This document shows, piece by piece, positions 27,390 to 35,578 of a stretch of 43,192 nucleotides of DNA; the stretch's first letter is position 1; each line of letters opens with the position of its first letter. Source of the stretch: an uncultured Clostridia bacterium. GTDB taxonomy: Bacteria > Bacillota > Clostridia > TANB77 > CAG-508. Made by a program: the position numbers and the translations under genes. Under the pieces are notes generated by a model. The model searched no databases, was not told where the DNA came from, and saw only the letters and a list, made by a program, of their open reading frames with translations. The stretch is taken from the NCBI GenBank assembly GCA_934101145.1, contig CAKOPZ010000009.1, positions 1 to 43,192 on the forward strand. Direction: 5' to 3'.

Positions 27390-30128
27390 TTATTCATCTT
27401 TTGATGTATTTATTTTTAGAAATTTAAAAATTTCAACAATAATTATAGGAAGTATTACAAGTACCGTAGTTTCAAGTATATTTTGTACAGGCAAAACAGG
27501 TATACTAAATATATTTCTTAGTGCAGGTACAAATAAAATAACAAACATTAGCATTGCTGATACAAAAATTGCAAGTAATAACATTTTGTTGTTAAATGGA
27601 TGTGTTTTAAAAATTGATTTTTTGTTATTTCTTATATTAAATACATGAACAAGTTCTGAAAGTGCAAGTACTGTAAATGCCATTGTTTGACCAATTTCAA
27701 CTCGTACTTCTTCATTTGTTAAAAGTCTACCATCATGATATACCTCTGGAAGCTCTTCAACTGGTGTAGCAAGACCTATTAAAAATGCAGCAAGTGTTAT
27801 AAGACTTATCATAAATCCTTGATATATAATCCTCCAGCTCATTCCTTTTGTAAAAATACCTTTGCCAGATTTTATTGGTTTTCTTTCCATAATATCATCT
27901 TCAGCAGGGTCAACTGCAAGTGCTAGTGCAGGAAGTGAATCTGTAACTAAGTTTATCCACAAAATATGAATTGGTAGCAATATTTCTATAAGCCCTATAT
28001 CGATTCCAAATGTAGAAGATATCCATGGTGTAATTAATATTGTTAAAAATAGTACTACAATTTCTCCAACATTGCTTGATAGTAAAAATTGAATTGCTTT
28101 TAAAATATTATCATATATTCTTCTACCTTCTTCAACTGATGAAACAATTGTTGCAAAATTATCATCAGTTAAAATTACATCTGCTGCTTCTTTGGCAACA
28201 TCTGTTCCAACTATTCCCATTGCGCAACCAATATCGGCTGTTTTTAGTGCTGGAGCATCATTTACTCCATCACCTGTCATAGCAACATTTTCTCCATTTG
28301 CTTGCCATGCCTTTACAATTCTAACTTTATGCTCTGGAGACACTCTTGCATATACTGAATAATTTCTAACATTTTTCTCAAGTTCTTCTTGTGACATCTC
28401 TTCAAGCTGTGCTCCTGTAATTGCTTCACTTTCATTTTTTAGTATTCCAAGTTCTTTAGCAATGGCAACAGCTGTAACTTTGTGGTCACCTGTAATCATA
28501 ACTGTTTTTATTCCTGCTTTTTTACATTTTTCTACAGCTATTTTTACCTCATCTCTCGGAGGATCTATCATTCCAACCATACCAATAAAAATTAAATCAC
28601 TTTCAATTATTTTTAATTCTTCATCAGTAGGTTCTCTGTCTAATTCCTTATATGCCATAGCAAGCACTCGAAGAGCATCTTGTGCCATGTTTTCATTATT
28701 TTTTTCTATTTCATTAATATATTCAGATAAATTCTGCTTTATTTCTCCATTTATAATATATCTACTACATCTTGCTAAAAGCTCATCTATTCCACCTTTT
28801 GTATAAACAATATATTTATCTCCAACCTTATTTACAGTTGTCATCAATTTTCTATCAGAATCAAATGGAATTTCCTTTACTCTTGGACGTGTTTCAAAAT
28901 TTGCAGGGTTAAAATCAAGTGTAAATCCCATATCTACAAGGGCTGTTTCTGTAGGGTCTCCTGTAAGTGTTTTGTCAGCCGCAACCTTTGTATCATTGCA
29001 TAACATGCTTGTGTATATAAGTTTTTCAAGTTCACTGTCAATATTATTTATGTCCTCAATTGACATTAATTTGTTATTGTAAAAAATCTTTTTAACAGTC
29101 ATTTTATTTTGTGTTAAAGTTCCTGTTTTATCAGAACAAATAACAGTTGCACTTCCTAGTGTCTCAACTGCAGGTAGTTTTTTTACAATTGCATGTTTCT
29201 TTACCATTCTCTGAACACCAATTGCAAGAACAATTGTAGAAACTGCTGCAAGCCCCTCTGGAATAGCTGCAACAGCTAAACTTACAGCTGTCATAAACAT
29301 ATCAATAGGATTTTTCCCATATAAAATACCTATAATAAAAATAATTGCACAAATTACAAGAGCAACACTTCCTAATGTTTTTCCAAGTTTATTAAGTTTT
29401 GTTTGAAGTGGAGTATCCGCTTTAACTGTGCTACTTAAAATTCCTGCTATTTTACCCACTTCTGTTTCCATTCCTGTTTCTACAACAATACCTTTTCCTC
29501 TTCCGTATGTTATAAGTGAAGAAGAAAATACCATATTGGTTCTATCCCCTATGCCAACTTTCTCAGCTTCAATTTCACTTGTAAATTTTTCCACCGGAAC
29601 AGATTCTCCTGTTAGCGAAGCCTCTTGCGCCTTTAAATTAACAGCTTCTATTAAACGTATATCAGCAGGTAGATAGTCTCCTGTATCTAAAATAACAACA
29701 TCTCCTGGCACTAGTGCTTTTGCTTCTATTACCTTAACATTCCCATCACGCAAAACCTTTGTACTATGCTGACTCATTTTTTGCAATGCTTCAAGTGATT
29801 TTTCTGCCTTATTTTCTTGTGCTACGCCAATTATTGCATTAACAATAACAACTATCATAATAATTATAGAATCTGTTATTCCCTCACCTTTCATGTATCC
29901 AATTACACCAGATACAATTGCTGCAATAATTAAAACAATAATCATAAAATCTTTAAATTGCTCTAAAAATCTTATAAATAAACTTTTCTTTTTAGCTTGT
30001 TTTAGTTCATTTGGTCCATACTTTGCCTGATTTTCTTTTACTTGCTCGGCAGATAATCCATTTTGAATATCTACATTAAAATACTTTGATACCTCTTCCG
30101 TTGTTTGATTAAACCAATTCTTTTCCAA
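27390..30128 (-). CDS. P2-type cation-transporting ATPase under Mn2+-riboswitch control (candidate Mn2+/Ca2+ exporter)
   Basis: ATP-driven efflux pump of the P2A (Ca2+-type) group. The 912 aa have ten predicted helices. The actuator TGES is at 173-176, PEGL in helix 4 at 290-293, and the phosphorylated Asp333 in CSDKTGTLT. TGDH and GDGVNDAPAL follow, and helix 6 reads LWINLVTDSLPALAL. Helix 5 has NVGE. These retain the SERCA site II ligands, so the sequence alone says Ca2+. The yybP-ykoY element directly upstream points to Mn2+. Lactococcal YoaB, a related ATPase under the same riboswitch class, exports Mn2+. The start is TTG with AAGGAGAG seven bases upstream. Confidence 0.93.
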   Translation of the reverse strand: MEKNWFNQTTEEVSKYFNVDIQNGLSAEQVKENQAKYGPNELKQAKKKSLFIRFLEQFKDFMIIVLIIAAIVSGVIGYMKGEGITDSIIIMIVVIVNAIIGVAQENKAEKSLEALQKMSQHSTKVLRDGNVKVIEAKALVPGDVVILDTGDYLPADIRLIEAVNLKAQEASLTGESVPVEKFTSEIEAEKVGIGDRTNMVFSSSLITYGRGKGIVVETGMETEVGKIAGILSSTVKADTPLQTKLNKLGKTLGSVALVICAIIFIIGILYGKNPIDMFMTAVSLAVAAIPEGLAAVSTIVLAIGVQRMVKKHAIVKKLPAVETLGSATVICSDKTGTLTQNKMTVKKIFYNNKLMSIEDINNIDSELEKLIYTSMLCNDTKVAADKTLTGDPTETALVDMGFTLDFNPANFETRPRVKEIPFDSDRKLMTTVNKVGDKYIVYTKGGIDELLARCSRYIINGEIKQNLSEYINEIEKNNENMAQDALRVLAMAYKELDREPTDEELKIIESDLIFIGMVGMIDPPRDEVKIAVEKCKKAGIKTVMITGDHKVTAVAIAKELGILKNESEAITGAQLEEMSQEELEKNVRNYSVYARVSPEHKVRIVKAWQANGENVAMTGDGVNDAPALKTADIGCAMGIVGTDVAKEAADVILTDDNFATIVSSVEEGRRIYDNILKAIQFLLSSNVGEIVVLFLTILITPWISSTFGIDIGLIEILLPIHILWINLVTDSLPALALAVDPAEDDIMERKPIKSGKGIFTKGMSWRIIYQGFMISLITLAAFLIGLATPVEELPEVYHDGRLLTNEEVRVEIGQTMAFTVLALSELVHVFNIRNNKKSIFKTHPFNNKMLLLAIFVSAMLMFVILFVPALRNIFSIPVLPVQNILETTVLVILPIIIVEIFKFLKINTSKDE

Positions 30129-30178
30129 TTTCGTTCTCTCCTTACATATATTTTTGCATTTTCTTTTGTCTATTATTC

Positions 30179-30243
30179 AAAAAAGCAAGACTTTTAGAAT
30201 AATTTGCACAAAATAATGCATTTATTTATTCTAAAAGTCTTGC
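30179..30243 (-). terminator. Riboswitch-controlled terminator of the P-type ATPase mRNA
   Basis: 18-bp perfect stem (30185-30202 with 30226-30243) followed on the minus strand by six U. Its 5' arm begins with GCAAGACUUUU, which is also the 3' strand of the riboswitch closing helix. Aptamer and terminator are therefore mutually exclusive. Confidence 0.88.
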
Positions 30244-30316
30244 TTACCATAAAGGTTACTAACCATGCAATTTTGCCGTGATGTTGATTAGTAGTTTATA
30301 AGCTACTCCCTTTTAT
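30230..30316 (-). ncRNA. yybP-ykoY manganese riboswitch
   Basis: Minus strand begins AAAAGGGAGUAGC (30314-30302), contains UCAACAUCACGGC (about 30282-30270) and ends GCAAGACUUUU (30243-30233). These flanking blocks match the yybP-ykoY class as I know it from Lactococcus and E. coli mntP/alx. AAAAG at the 5' end pairs with CUUUU at the 3' end to close the aptamer. Mn2+ binding should hold CUUUU in the aptamer and break the terminator at 30185-30243, turning the ATPase gene on. It lies between yqeY and the ATPase gene. Confidence 0.85.
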
Positions 30317-30322
30317 ATTCAC

Positions 30323-30763
30323 TTATGCTAATAATTTTTTTACAACTTCATTAATTGTTTTTCCATCTGATGCAGCACCAATCTTTTCTTTAGCTGCTTT
30401 CATAACTTTTCCCATATCTTTCATAGAAGTTGCACCTTGCTCTTCTATAACTTCTTTTATAATATTCTCAAGTTCTTCCTCTGATAATTGTTTTGGTAAA
30501 TACTCTGCAAGAACTTCAATTTCTTCTTTAATTTGAGCAATTAAATCTTCTCTTCCACTTTTTTCATAATCAGCTAAAGAATCCTTTCTCTTTTTTGACT
30601 CTTTTGCAATTATATCTATTATTTGATTATCATCTAATGTAATTTGCTTATCCTTTTCAACTTGAAGAATCGCTGCTCTAACCATTTGAACAACGTTTTT
30701 TCTAACAGTATTTTTATTTTTCATACATTCTTTTAAATCTTCTAATAATTTTTCTTTTAACAT
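30323..30763 (-). CDS. yqeY: GatB/YqeY domain protein
   Basis: 146 aa from ATG 30763, preceded by AAGGGTG; the in-frame GTG at 30772 falls in this RBS. The protein is entirely the YqeY domain: an N-terminal helical half (LKEKLLEDLKECMKNKN, VRAAILQVEKDKQI, YEKSGREDLIAQIKEEIEVLAEYLPKQLSEEEL) and a C-terminal half (GATSMKDMGKVMKAAKEKIGAASDGKTINEVVKKLL). The domain also forms the tail of GatB amidotransferase subunits that contact tRNA. The stand-alone protein is of uncertain function, probably tRNA-linked. It lies about 50 bases downstream of tcdA in the same direction. Confidence 0.93.
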   Translation of the reverse strand: MLKEKLLEDLKECMKNKNTVRKNVVQMVRAAILQVEKDKQITLDDNQIIDIIAKESKKRKDSLADYEKSGREDLIAQIKEEIEVLAEYLPKQLSEEELENIIKEVIEEQGATSMKDMGKVMKAAKEKIGAASDGKTINEVVKKLLA

Positions 30764-30815
30764 ACAAATCACCCTTCCAATATTATTTGTATTTTATCAA
30801 TCTCAAATCTACTTG

Positions 30816-31574
30816 TCAATGCTTTTTTAATATGTCTTTAATTATTTCTCCTGCAATCATAAGTCCTGCAACAGATGGCACAAATGATATGCTTCCAGGT
30901 ACTTGATTACGTATTGAGCATTTTCTTTTTGTCCCTGGAGGACATATACAATTTGTTTTACAACTGCTTTCAGCTTCAGATACTGGAACTATTGGCTCTT
31001 CCTTTGAATAAATCACCTTTAAACTGTCTACATTTCTCTTTCTAAGCTCTTTTCTCATAACCTTTGCAAGCGGACATACACTTGTTTTATATATATCTGT
31101 TATTTCAAATCTTGTAGGATCTAACTTATTTCCAGTTCCCATTGCTGACATAACAGGCACATTTGCTTCTTTACATTTCATAATTATTTCTATTTTTGCA
31201 GTAACTGTGTCAACACAATCTGCAACATATGATAAATCACCTGTTATTATTTTTGTATCAGAATCAGGCATATAAAATTCCTGATATGTCTCAACATTTG
31301 CATCAGGATTTATTTCAAGAATTCTATCTTTCATTACATCAACTTTATATTTTCCAATTGTTTTCCTTGTAGCCATTATTTGTCTGTTTAAATTTGTTAA
31401 GCAAATTTTATCATCATCTATAATTACAATGTTTCCAACTCCAGCTCTTACAAGGCCCTCTACAACAAAAGAGCCAACTCCACCAACTCCAAACACTGCA
31501 ACCTTTGCATTTTTTAATTTTTCTTCTCCATCTTTTCCTATTAATAATTCAGTTCTTGAAAATTGATTTAACAT
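30816..31574 (-). CDS. tcdA: tRNA threonylcarbamoyladenosine dehydratase
   Basis: E1-like ATP-dependent enzyme that cyclises t6A37 of ANN-reading tRNAs to ct6A. The 252 aa carry the ThiF/MoeB fold: GVGGVGSFVVEGLVRAGVG (about 30-48) for ATP, DDDKICLTNLNRQIMA (about 53-68), DCVDTVTAKI (about 118-127) and a C-terminal FVPSVAGLMIAGEI. Cys residues near 207-220 (CKTNCICPPGTKRKC) are typical of the family in Clostridia. AGGAG precedes the ATG. The gene starts 50 bases after the unusual tRNA-Gly with no terminator visible between them, so both may be on one transcript. Confidence 0.93.
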   Translation of the reverse strand: MLNQFSRTELLIGKDGEEKLKNAKVAVFGVGGVGSFVVEGLVRAGVGNIVIIDDDKICLTNLNRQIMATRKTIGKYKVDVMKDRILEINPDANVETYQEFYMPDSDTKIITGDLSYVADCVDTVTAKIEIIMKCKEANVPVMSAMGTGNKLDPTRFEITDIYKTSVCPLAKVMRKELRKRNVDSLKVIYSKEEPIVPVSEAESSCKTNCICPPGTKRKCSIRNQVPGSISFVPSVAGLMIAGEIIKDILKKH

Positions 31575-31624
31575 TATTTTATCTCCTATTTGCTTCTTCT
31601 ACTTATGAACATAATTTTATATAT

Positions 31625-31698
31625 TGGAGCGGGTAGCGAGAATCGAACTCGCGCGACCAGGTCGGAAGCATGGCATTCTTCCACTAAATTATACCCGC
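31625..31698 (-). tRNA. Unusual tRNA-Gly with UCCG four-base anticodon candidate (complement of CGGA)
   Basis: 74 bases with encoded CCA. Acceptor GCGGGTA/TACCCGC and T-stem GCGAG/CTCGC are perfect, with T-loop TTCGATT, D-arm present and discriminator U73. Glycine identity elements G1-C72, C2-G71, G3-C70, U73, C35 and C36 are intact. The anticodon arm is CCATG CTTCCGA CCTGG. Position 37 is G instead of the A in its neighbour, so UCCG (34-37) complements CGGA. As a 5+7+5 arm it has a U30-C40 mismatch. It can also be drawn with U30 bulged, G31 paired to C40 and an 8-nt loop CUUCCGAC, with G26-U44 extending the stem. Enlarged loops are typical of +1 frameshift-suppressor tRNAs. A tRNA pseudogene is the alternative, but acceptor and T arms show no decay. 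Confidence 0.85.
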
Positions 31699-31828
31699 AT
31701 TTTTTAGAACAACACAGCTTTATGGCACTCTTTGTTCTTACTTAATTTGAGTTTCTTAAATGTAATAAAAGAAATCTCAAAGGTCTATGCGATTGTAACT
31801 TTCCTATTATATAAAAAATTCTACGAAA
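31699..31828 (-). promoter_or_regulatory. Leader of the unusual tRNA-Gly
   Basis: About 130 bases between the tRNA-Gly(UCC) terminator and the unusual tRNA. On the minus strand TATAAT at 31806-31811 could be a -10 box, but no good -35 is seen. The resulting leader would be about 100 bases. It contains AGAACAA...TTGTTCT (about 31703-31739), which can form a hairpin just before the tRNA 5' end. Either a weak promoter or readthrough from the upstream tRNA could supply the transcript. Confidence 0.4.
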
Positions 31829-31854
31829 AAAGCTTGAGAATAATCTCAAGCTTT
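31829..31854 (-). terminator. Terminator of tRNA-Gly(UCC)
   Basis: 11-bp perfect stem (31829-31839 with 31844-31854), 4-base loop, followed by a six-base U-tract on the minus strand. Confidence 0.88.
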
Positions 31855-31857
31855 ACT

Positions 31858-31931
<74 letters not shown>

Positions 31932-31951
31932 ATCTGTGTGGAACGATTATT

Positions 31952-31980
31952 ATTATAACTGTTCCACTTCATTTTGTCAA
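31952..31980 (-). promoter_or_regulatory. Consensus promoter of tRNA-Gly(UCC)
   Basis: Minus strand TTGACA (31975-31980), 17-base spacer, TATAAT (31952-31957): a full consensus sigma-A promoter. Confidence 0.92.
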
Positions 31981-32127
31981 TACTTTTTTTAAACTTTTTT
32001 CAAAAATTTTTGAAAATTTATTTTTAAGTTTTTGTTAATCCATTTACAAAATTCTATTTCTAACACATTCATCCGTTGGTGTTTATTGCTTTTATCTTTC
32101 TTTAAATTTTCATAATTCTAAATCATA

Positions 32128-33453
32128 TCATGCAATAGTTGTGTCTTTTCTATTACTGCTTGATTTACGTTTTTGAACTGGAGTCTTTTTAGCTACTTCT
32201 CTTGCATTATTAATAACAATTTTAGGTGGCTCACCATTTAAAACTGTCTCTTTTGTCACAATACATTTTTCAATCTTAGGATTTGATGGAATTTCATACA
32301 TAATATCCCTCATTATTTCCTCTATAATTGAACGAAGTCCCCTTGCTCCTGTTTTTCTTTCTATTGCTTTATCAACAATTACCTCTAATGCTTCAGGTTC
32401 AAATTCAAGTTCAACATTATCCATTTCAAATAATTTTTTGTATTGTTTCACTAAAGCATTTTTTGGTTTTGTAACAATATCTATTAAAGCTTGTTTATCT
32501 AATTCTTGAAGTGTTGCTATAATTGGAAGTCTACCAACAAACTCTGGAATTAATCCAAACTTTAATAAATCTTGTGGTAATAATTGTTCAAATACTTTGT
32601 ATTTATCAATTTCCTTATTGCTCTCAATGTTTGCACCAAATCCAATTGATTTTTTGCCAATTCTGTCTTTAACAATTTTTTCAAGTCCTTCAAATGCTCC
32701 ACCGCATATAAATAATATATTTGATGTGTCAATTTGAATAAACTCTTGATGAGGATGTTTTCTTCCTCCTTGTGGTGGTACAGATGCAACTGTTCCTTCT
32801 ACTATTTTTAGTAGTGCCTGTTGTACTCCTTCTCCACTTACATCTCTTGTAATTGATGGATTTTCAGATTTTCTAGAAATTTTATCTATTTCGTCTATAT
32901 ATATAATTCCTCTTTCAGCTTTCTCTACATCATAGTCTGCAGCTTGAATTAATTTTAATAAAATGTTTTCGACATCTTCTCCAACATACCCAGCCTCTGT
33001 AAGTGTTGTAGCATCAGCAATTGCAAATGGAACTTCAAGTATTTTTGCAAGTGTTTGCGCAAGAAGCGTTTTACCACATCCTGTTGGACCTAAAAGTAAT
33101 ACATTACTTTTTTGAATTTCCACATCATCGTCTTTTTTCTCTTCTTCTTCATTTCTAATACGTTTATAATGATTGTATACAGCAACAGCTAATGTTTTCT
33201 TAGCTTCATCTTGGCCTATAACATAATTATCAAGAACTTCTTTTATTTCTGCAGGACTAGGTAACTCTTTATCATCATTTAATGTATATGTTATTTCTGC
33301 ATCTTCATACATATCGTCTTCAATAATGTTTGAACATACTTTTATACACTCATTGCAAATATAAACTCCTGGACCTGCGATAATTCTATCTACTGCCTCT
33401 TGTGACTTTCCACAAAAAGAACATTTAATAGTTTTTGTTTTATTGTTTGCCAT
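32128..33453 (-). CDS. clpX: ATP-dependent Clp protease ATP-binding subunit ClpX
   Basis: AAA+ unfoldase that recognises tagged proteins and feeds ClpP. The 441 aa have an N-terminal zinc domain with four Cys (CSFCGK and CNECIKVC, about 11-40), Walker A GPTGCGKT (about 118-125), Walker B IIYIDEID (about 181-188) and sensor/RKH-type motifs. The ClpP-binding loop appears as IGFGA (about 280). The tail is Lys/Ser-rich. AAAGGAG precedes the ATG. It follows clpP by 18 bases, in the common tig-clpP-clpX order. Confidence 0.98.
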   Translation of the reverse strand: MANNKTKTIKCSFCGKSQEAVDRIIAGPGVYICNECIKVCSNIIEDDMYEDAEITYTLNDDKELPSPAEIKEVLDNYVIGQDEAKKTLAVAVYNHYKRIRNEEEEKKDDDVEIQKSNVLLLGPTGCGKTLLAQTLAKILEVPFAIADATTLTEAGYVGEDVENILLKLIQAADYDVEKAERGIIYIDEIDKISRKSENPSITRDVSGEGVQQALLKIVEGTVASVPPQGGRKHPHQEFIQIDTSNILFICGGAFEGLEKIVKDRIGKKSIGFGANIESNKEIDKYKVFEQLLPQDLLKFGLIPEFVGRLPIIATLQELDKQALIDIVTKPKNALVKQYKKLFEMDNVELEFEPEALEVIVDKAIERKTGARGLRSIIEEIMRDIMYEIPSNPKIEKCIVTKETVLNGEPPKIVINNAREVAKKTPVQKRKSSSNRKDTTIA

Positions 33454-33471
33454 TTTATTCTCCTTTAATTT

Positions 33472-34074
33472 TTACTTTCTTTTGTCCATAATACCATCTA
33501 TTAAGCCATATTTAAGTGCTTCTTCTGCCGTCATCCATTTATCTCTTTCTGTATCTCTTTCAATTGTCTCTATACTTTGACCAGTTTTATCGCTTAATAA
33601 TTTATTTAACTTTTCTCTTGTTTTTATCATGTGGTCCGCTTGAATTTTTATTTCTGTTGTTTGACCTGCAATTCCATTTCCACCAATTAATGGTTGATGT
33701 ATTAATATTTCTGCATTTGGTGTTGCAAATCTCTTTCCTTTTTCACCGTTTGCAAGAAGTACTGCTCCAAAACTTGCTGCTAACCCTACACAAATCGTTG
33801 AAACAGGACATTTGATATAATTCATTGTATCTACAATTCCCATTCCATCTGTAATAGATCCACCTGGACTATTAATATATAAGCATATTTCTTTATCAGG
33901 ATCCTCAGATTCCAAAAACAACATTTGTGCTATTACTAAACTTGCTGTTGTAGCATTTACGTCTTCTCCTAAAAATATAATTCTATCCTTTAAAAGTCTT
34001 GAGAATATATCATATGATCTTTCTCCTTTTGCTGTTTGCTCAATAACATATGGTACTAAGCTATTTTTTTCCAT
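33472..34074 (-). CDS. clpP: ATP-dependent Clp protease proteolytic subunit ClpP
   Basis: Tetradecameric serine protease chamber paired with ClpX. 200 aa from ATG 34074 (MEKNSLVPYVIEQ), chosen for AGGAGG just upstream; the earlier in-frame start adds nine residues without an RBS. The active Ser is in GLAASFGA, the His in ILIHQP and the Asp in the ERDTERD region. The usual GMAASMGA is GLAASFGA here, a conservative change beside the nucleophile. Second gene of tig-clpP-clpX, separated from tig by a possible hairpin. Confidence 0.97.
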   Translation of the reverse strand: MEKNSLVPYVIEQTAKGERSYDIFSRLLKDRIIFLGEDVNATTASLVIAQMLFLESEDPDKEICLYINSPGGSITDGMGIVDTMNYIKCPVSTICVGLAASFGAVLLANGEKGKRFATPNAEILIHQPLIGGNGIAGQTTEIKIQADHMIKTREKLNKLLSDKTGQSIETIERDTERDKWMTAEEALKYGLIDGIMDKRK

Positions 34075-34100
34075 AAAAATTCCTCCTATTTTAAAGTGCA

Positions 34101-34159
34101 AAAAGTTAGTGGTAATATTTCATTTATATAGAATAAATTAAATTTCACCCCTAACTTTT
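34101..34159 (-). terminator. Possible hairpin between tig and clpP
   Basis: 9-bp repeat AAAAGTTAG (34101-34109) with CTAACTTTT (34151-34159) and a long AT-rich loop. A short U-tract follows on the minus strand. May partly separate tig from clpPX. Confidence 0.45.
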
Positions 34160-34168
34160 CCCCTTATA

Positions 34169-35452
34169 TTATTTTATTTTTGCATTTTTTACTATAAAGT
34201 CAATTGCTTTTTCTGTTTTCATGCTATCTGCTATATATGATTTTAATTGTTCATTTTCTAACAATTCTTTTTCATCTCTGTTGTATTGTTTTGCCATTTC
34301 CTTAATTTTTTCTGTAACTTCTTCGTCAGTTGGTAATGTATCTTCAGCTGTAGCAATAGCCTCTAGTACTAATCTTGATTTTACTGATCTTGCAGCTTGT
34401 TCTTCAAATTCTTTTCTCATTTCTGATTCTGTTTTTCCCATCATTTGAAGATATTGTTCTAATTTTAAACCTTGATATGAAAGTCTTGCTTCGATATCTT
34501 TTATCATATTATCAATTTCAAGCTCAATCATTCCACTTGGAATATCAATTTCTGTATTTTCGCATACAGTTTTAATTGCTTCTTCCTCAGTTTCATATTT
34601 TTCTTTATTTTTATTTTCTTCTTCTATTTTTTCTTTGATGCTTTTCTTTAATTCGTCTAGTGTATCAAATTCGCTAACATCTTTAGCAAATTCATCATCT
34701 AACTCTGGTAATTCTTTTTTCTTAATTTCATGTAATTTAACTTTAAATGTAGCATCTTTTCCAGCTAAATCTTTAGAGAAATACTCTTCTGGGAATTTTA
34801 CATTTATATCTCTTTCTTCATCAATTTTCATACCTATTATTTGGTCTTCAAATCCAGGAATAAATGTTTTGCTTCCAATTTCTAATTCATGATTTTCTGC
34901 TTTTCCACCTTCGAATGCAACTCCATCAACAAATCCTTCAAAATCAATTACAGTGATGTCTCCTTCTTCTACTGGTCTATCTTCAACAGATATTAATCTA
35001 GAATTTCTTTCTTGCATATGACCTAATTCATGATCAATTTCTTCGTCAGAAACATTATACTCTATTTTTTTAATTTCTATACCTTTATATTTACCTAATT
35101 TTACTTCTGGTTTTGTTTGTACAGTTGCAGTAAATATTAAATCTTTTCCTTTTTCCATTTGAGTAATATCAATATTTGGCTTGCTTACAGCTTCAATATC
35201 ATTGTTTTTTATAGCCTCATCATAAACTTCTGGAGCTAATTCGTTAAAAGCATCCTCGTAAAAAATTTCACTTCCATATTGTCTTTCAACTAATTGCATT
35301 GGAGCTTTACCTTTTCTAAACCCAGGTATATTAAAATATTTTGCAGTTTTTGTATATACCTTTTCCATTGCCTCTTCAAATTTTTTTGCCTCTACTGTAA
35401 ATGTTAGCTTAACTTCATTCTTGTTTTCTGTTTTCTCAACTTTTACGTCCAT
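34169..35452 (-). CDS. tig: Trigger factor
   Basis: Ribosome-bound chaperone and peptidyl-prolyl isomerase acting on nascent chains. 427 aa from ATG 35452 (MDVKVEKTENK), chosen because GGAGG lies five bases upstream; the ATG at 35464 overlaps that RBS. The ribosome-binding signature GFRKGKAP is at about 43-50. The FKBP-type PPIase domain follows (EEGDITVIDFEGFVDGVAFEGG, about 155-176), then a helical C-terminal chaperone domain. Driven by a good promoter at 35529-35556. Confidence 0.97.
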   Translation of the reverse strand: MDVKVEKTENKNEVKLTFTVEAKKFEEAMEKVYTKTAKYFNIPGFRKGKAPMQLVERQYGSEIFYEDAFNELAPEVYDEAIKNNDIEAVSKPNIDITQMEKGKDLIFTATVQTKPEVKLGKYKGIEIKKIEYNVSDEEIDHELGHMQERNSRLISVEDRPVEEGDITVIDFEGFVDGVAFEGGKAENHELEIGSKTFIPGFEDQIIGMKIDEERDINVKFPEEYFSKDLAGKDATFKVKLHEIKKKELPELDDEFAKDVSEFDTLDELKKSIKEKIEEENKNKEKYETEEEAIKTVCENTEIDIPSGMIELEIDNMIKDIEARLSYQGLKLEQYLQMMGKTESEMRKEFEEQAARSVKSRLVLEAIATAEDTLPTDEEVTEKIKEMAKQYNRDEKELLENEQLKSYIADSMKTEKAIDFIVKNAKIK

Positions 35453-35528
35453 TTTAACCTCCATCTGATTTATTATAATATTATTTATTTTTATTTACTT
35501 TCTTTTCGTTTGTACAAATAGCCATATT

Positions 35529-35556
35529 ATTATATCACAAATTATAGATATTGCAA
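35529..35556 (-). promoter_or_regulatory. Sigma-A promoter of tig-clpP-clpX
   Basis: Minus strand TTGCAA (35551-35556), 16-base spacer ending TGTGA, TATAAT (35529-35534). Confidence 0.75.
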
Positions 35557-35578
35557 GCCCTAAAATTTATGTTTTTAC

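Noticed and set aside
31625..31698. Variant tRNA-Gly as a decayed tRNA pseudogene
   Set aside because: Acceptor stem, T arm, discriminator and CCA are perfect; changes are concentrated in the anticodon arm and create the exact complement of CGGA.
31997..32016. AT-rich palindrome after clpX as a terminator
   Set aside because: A/T-only arms around a single G-C pair on each side give little stability; too weak to call.
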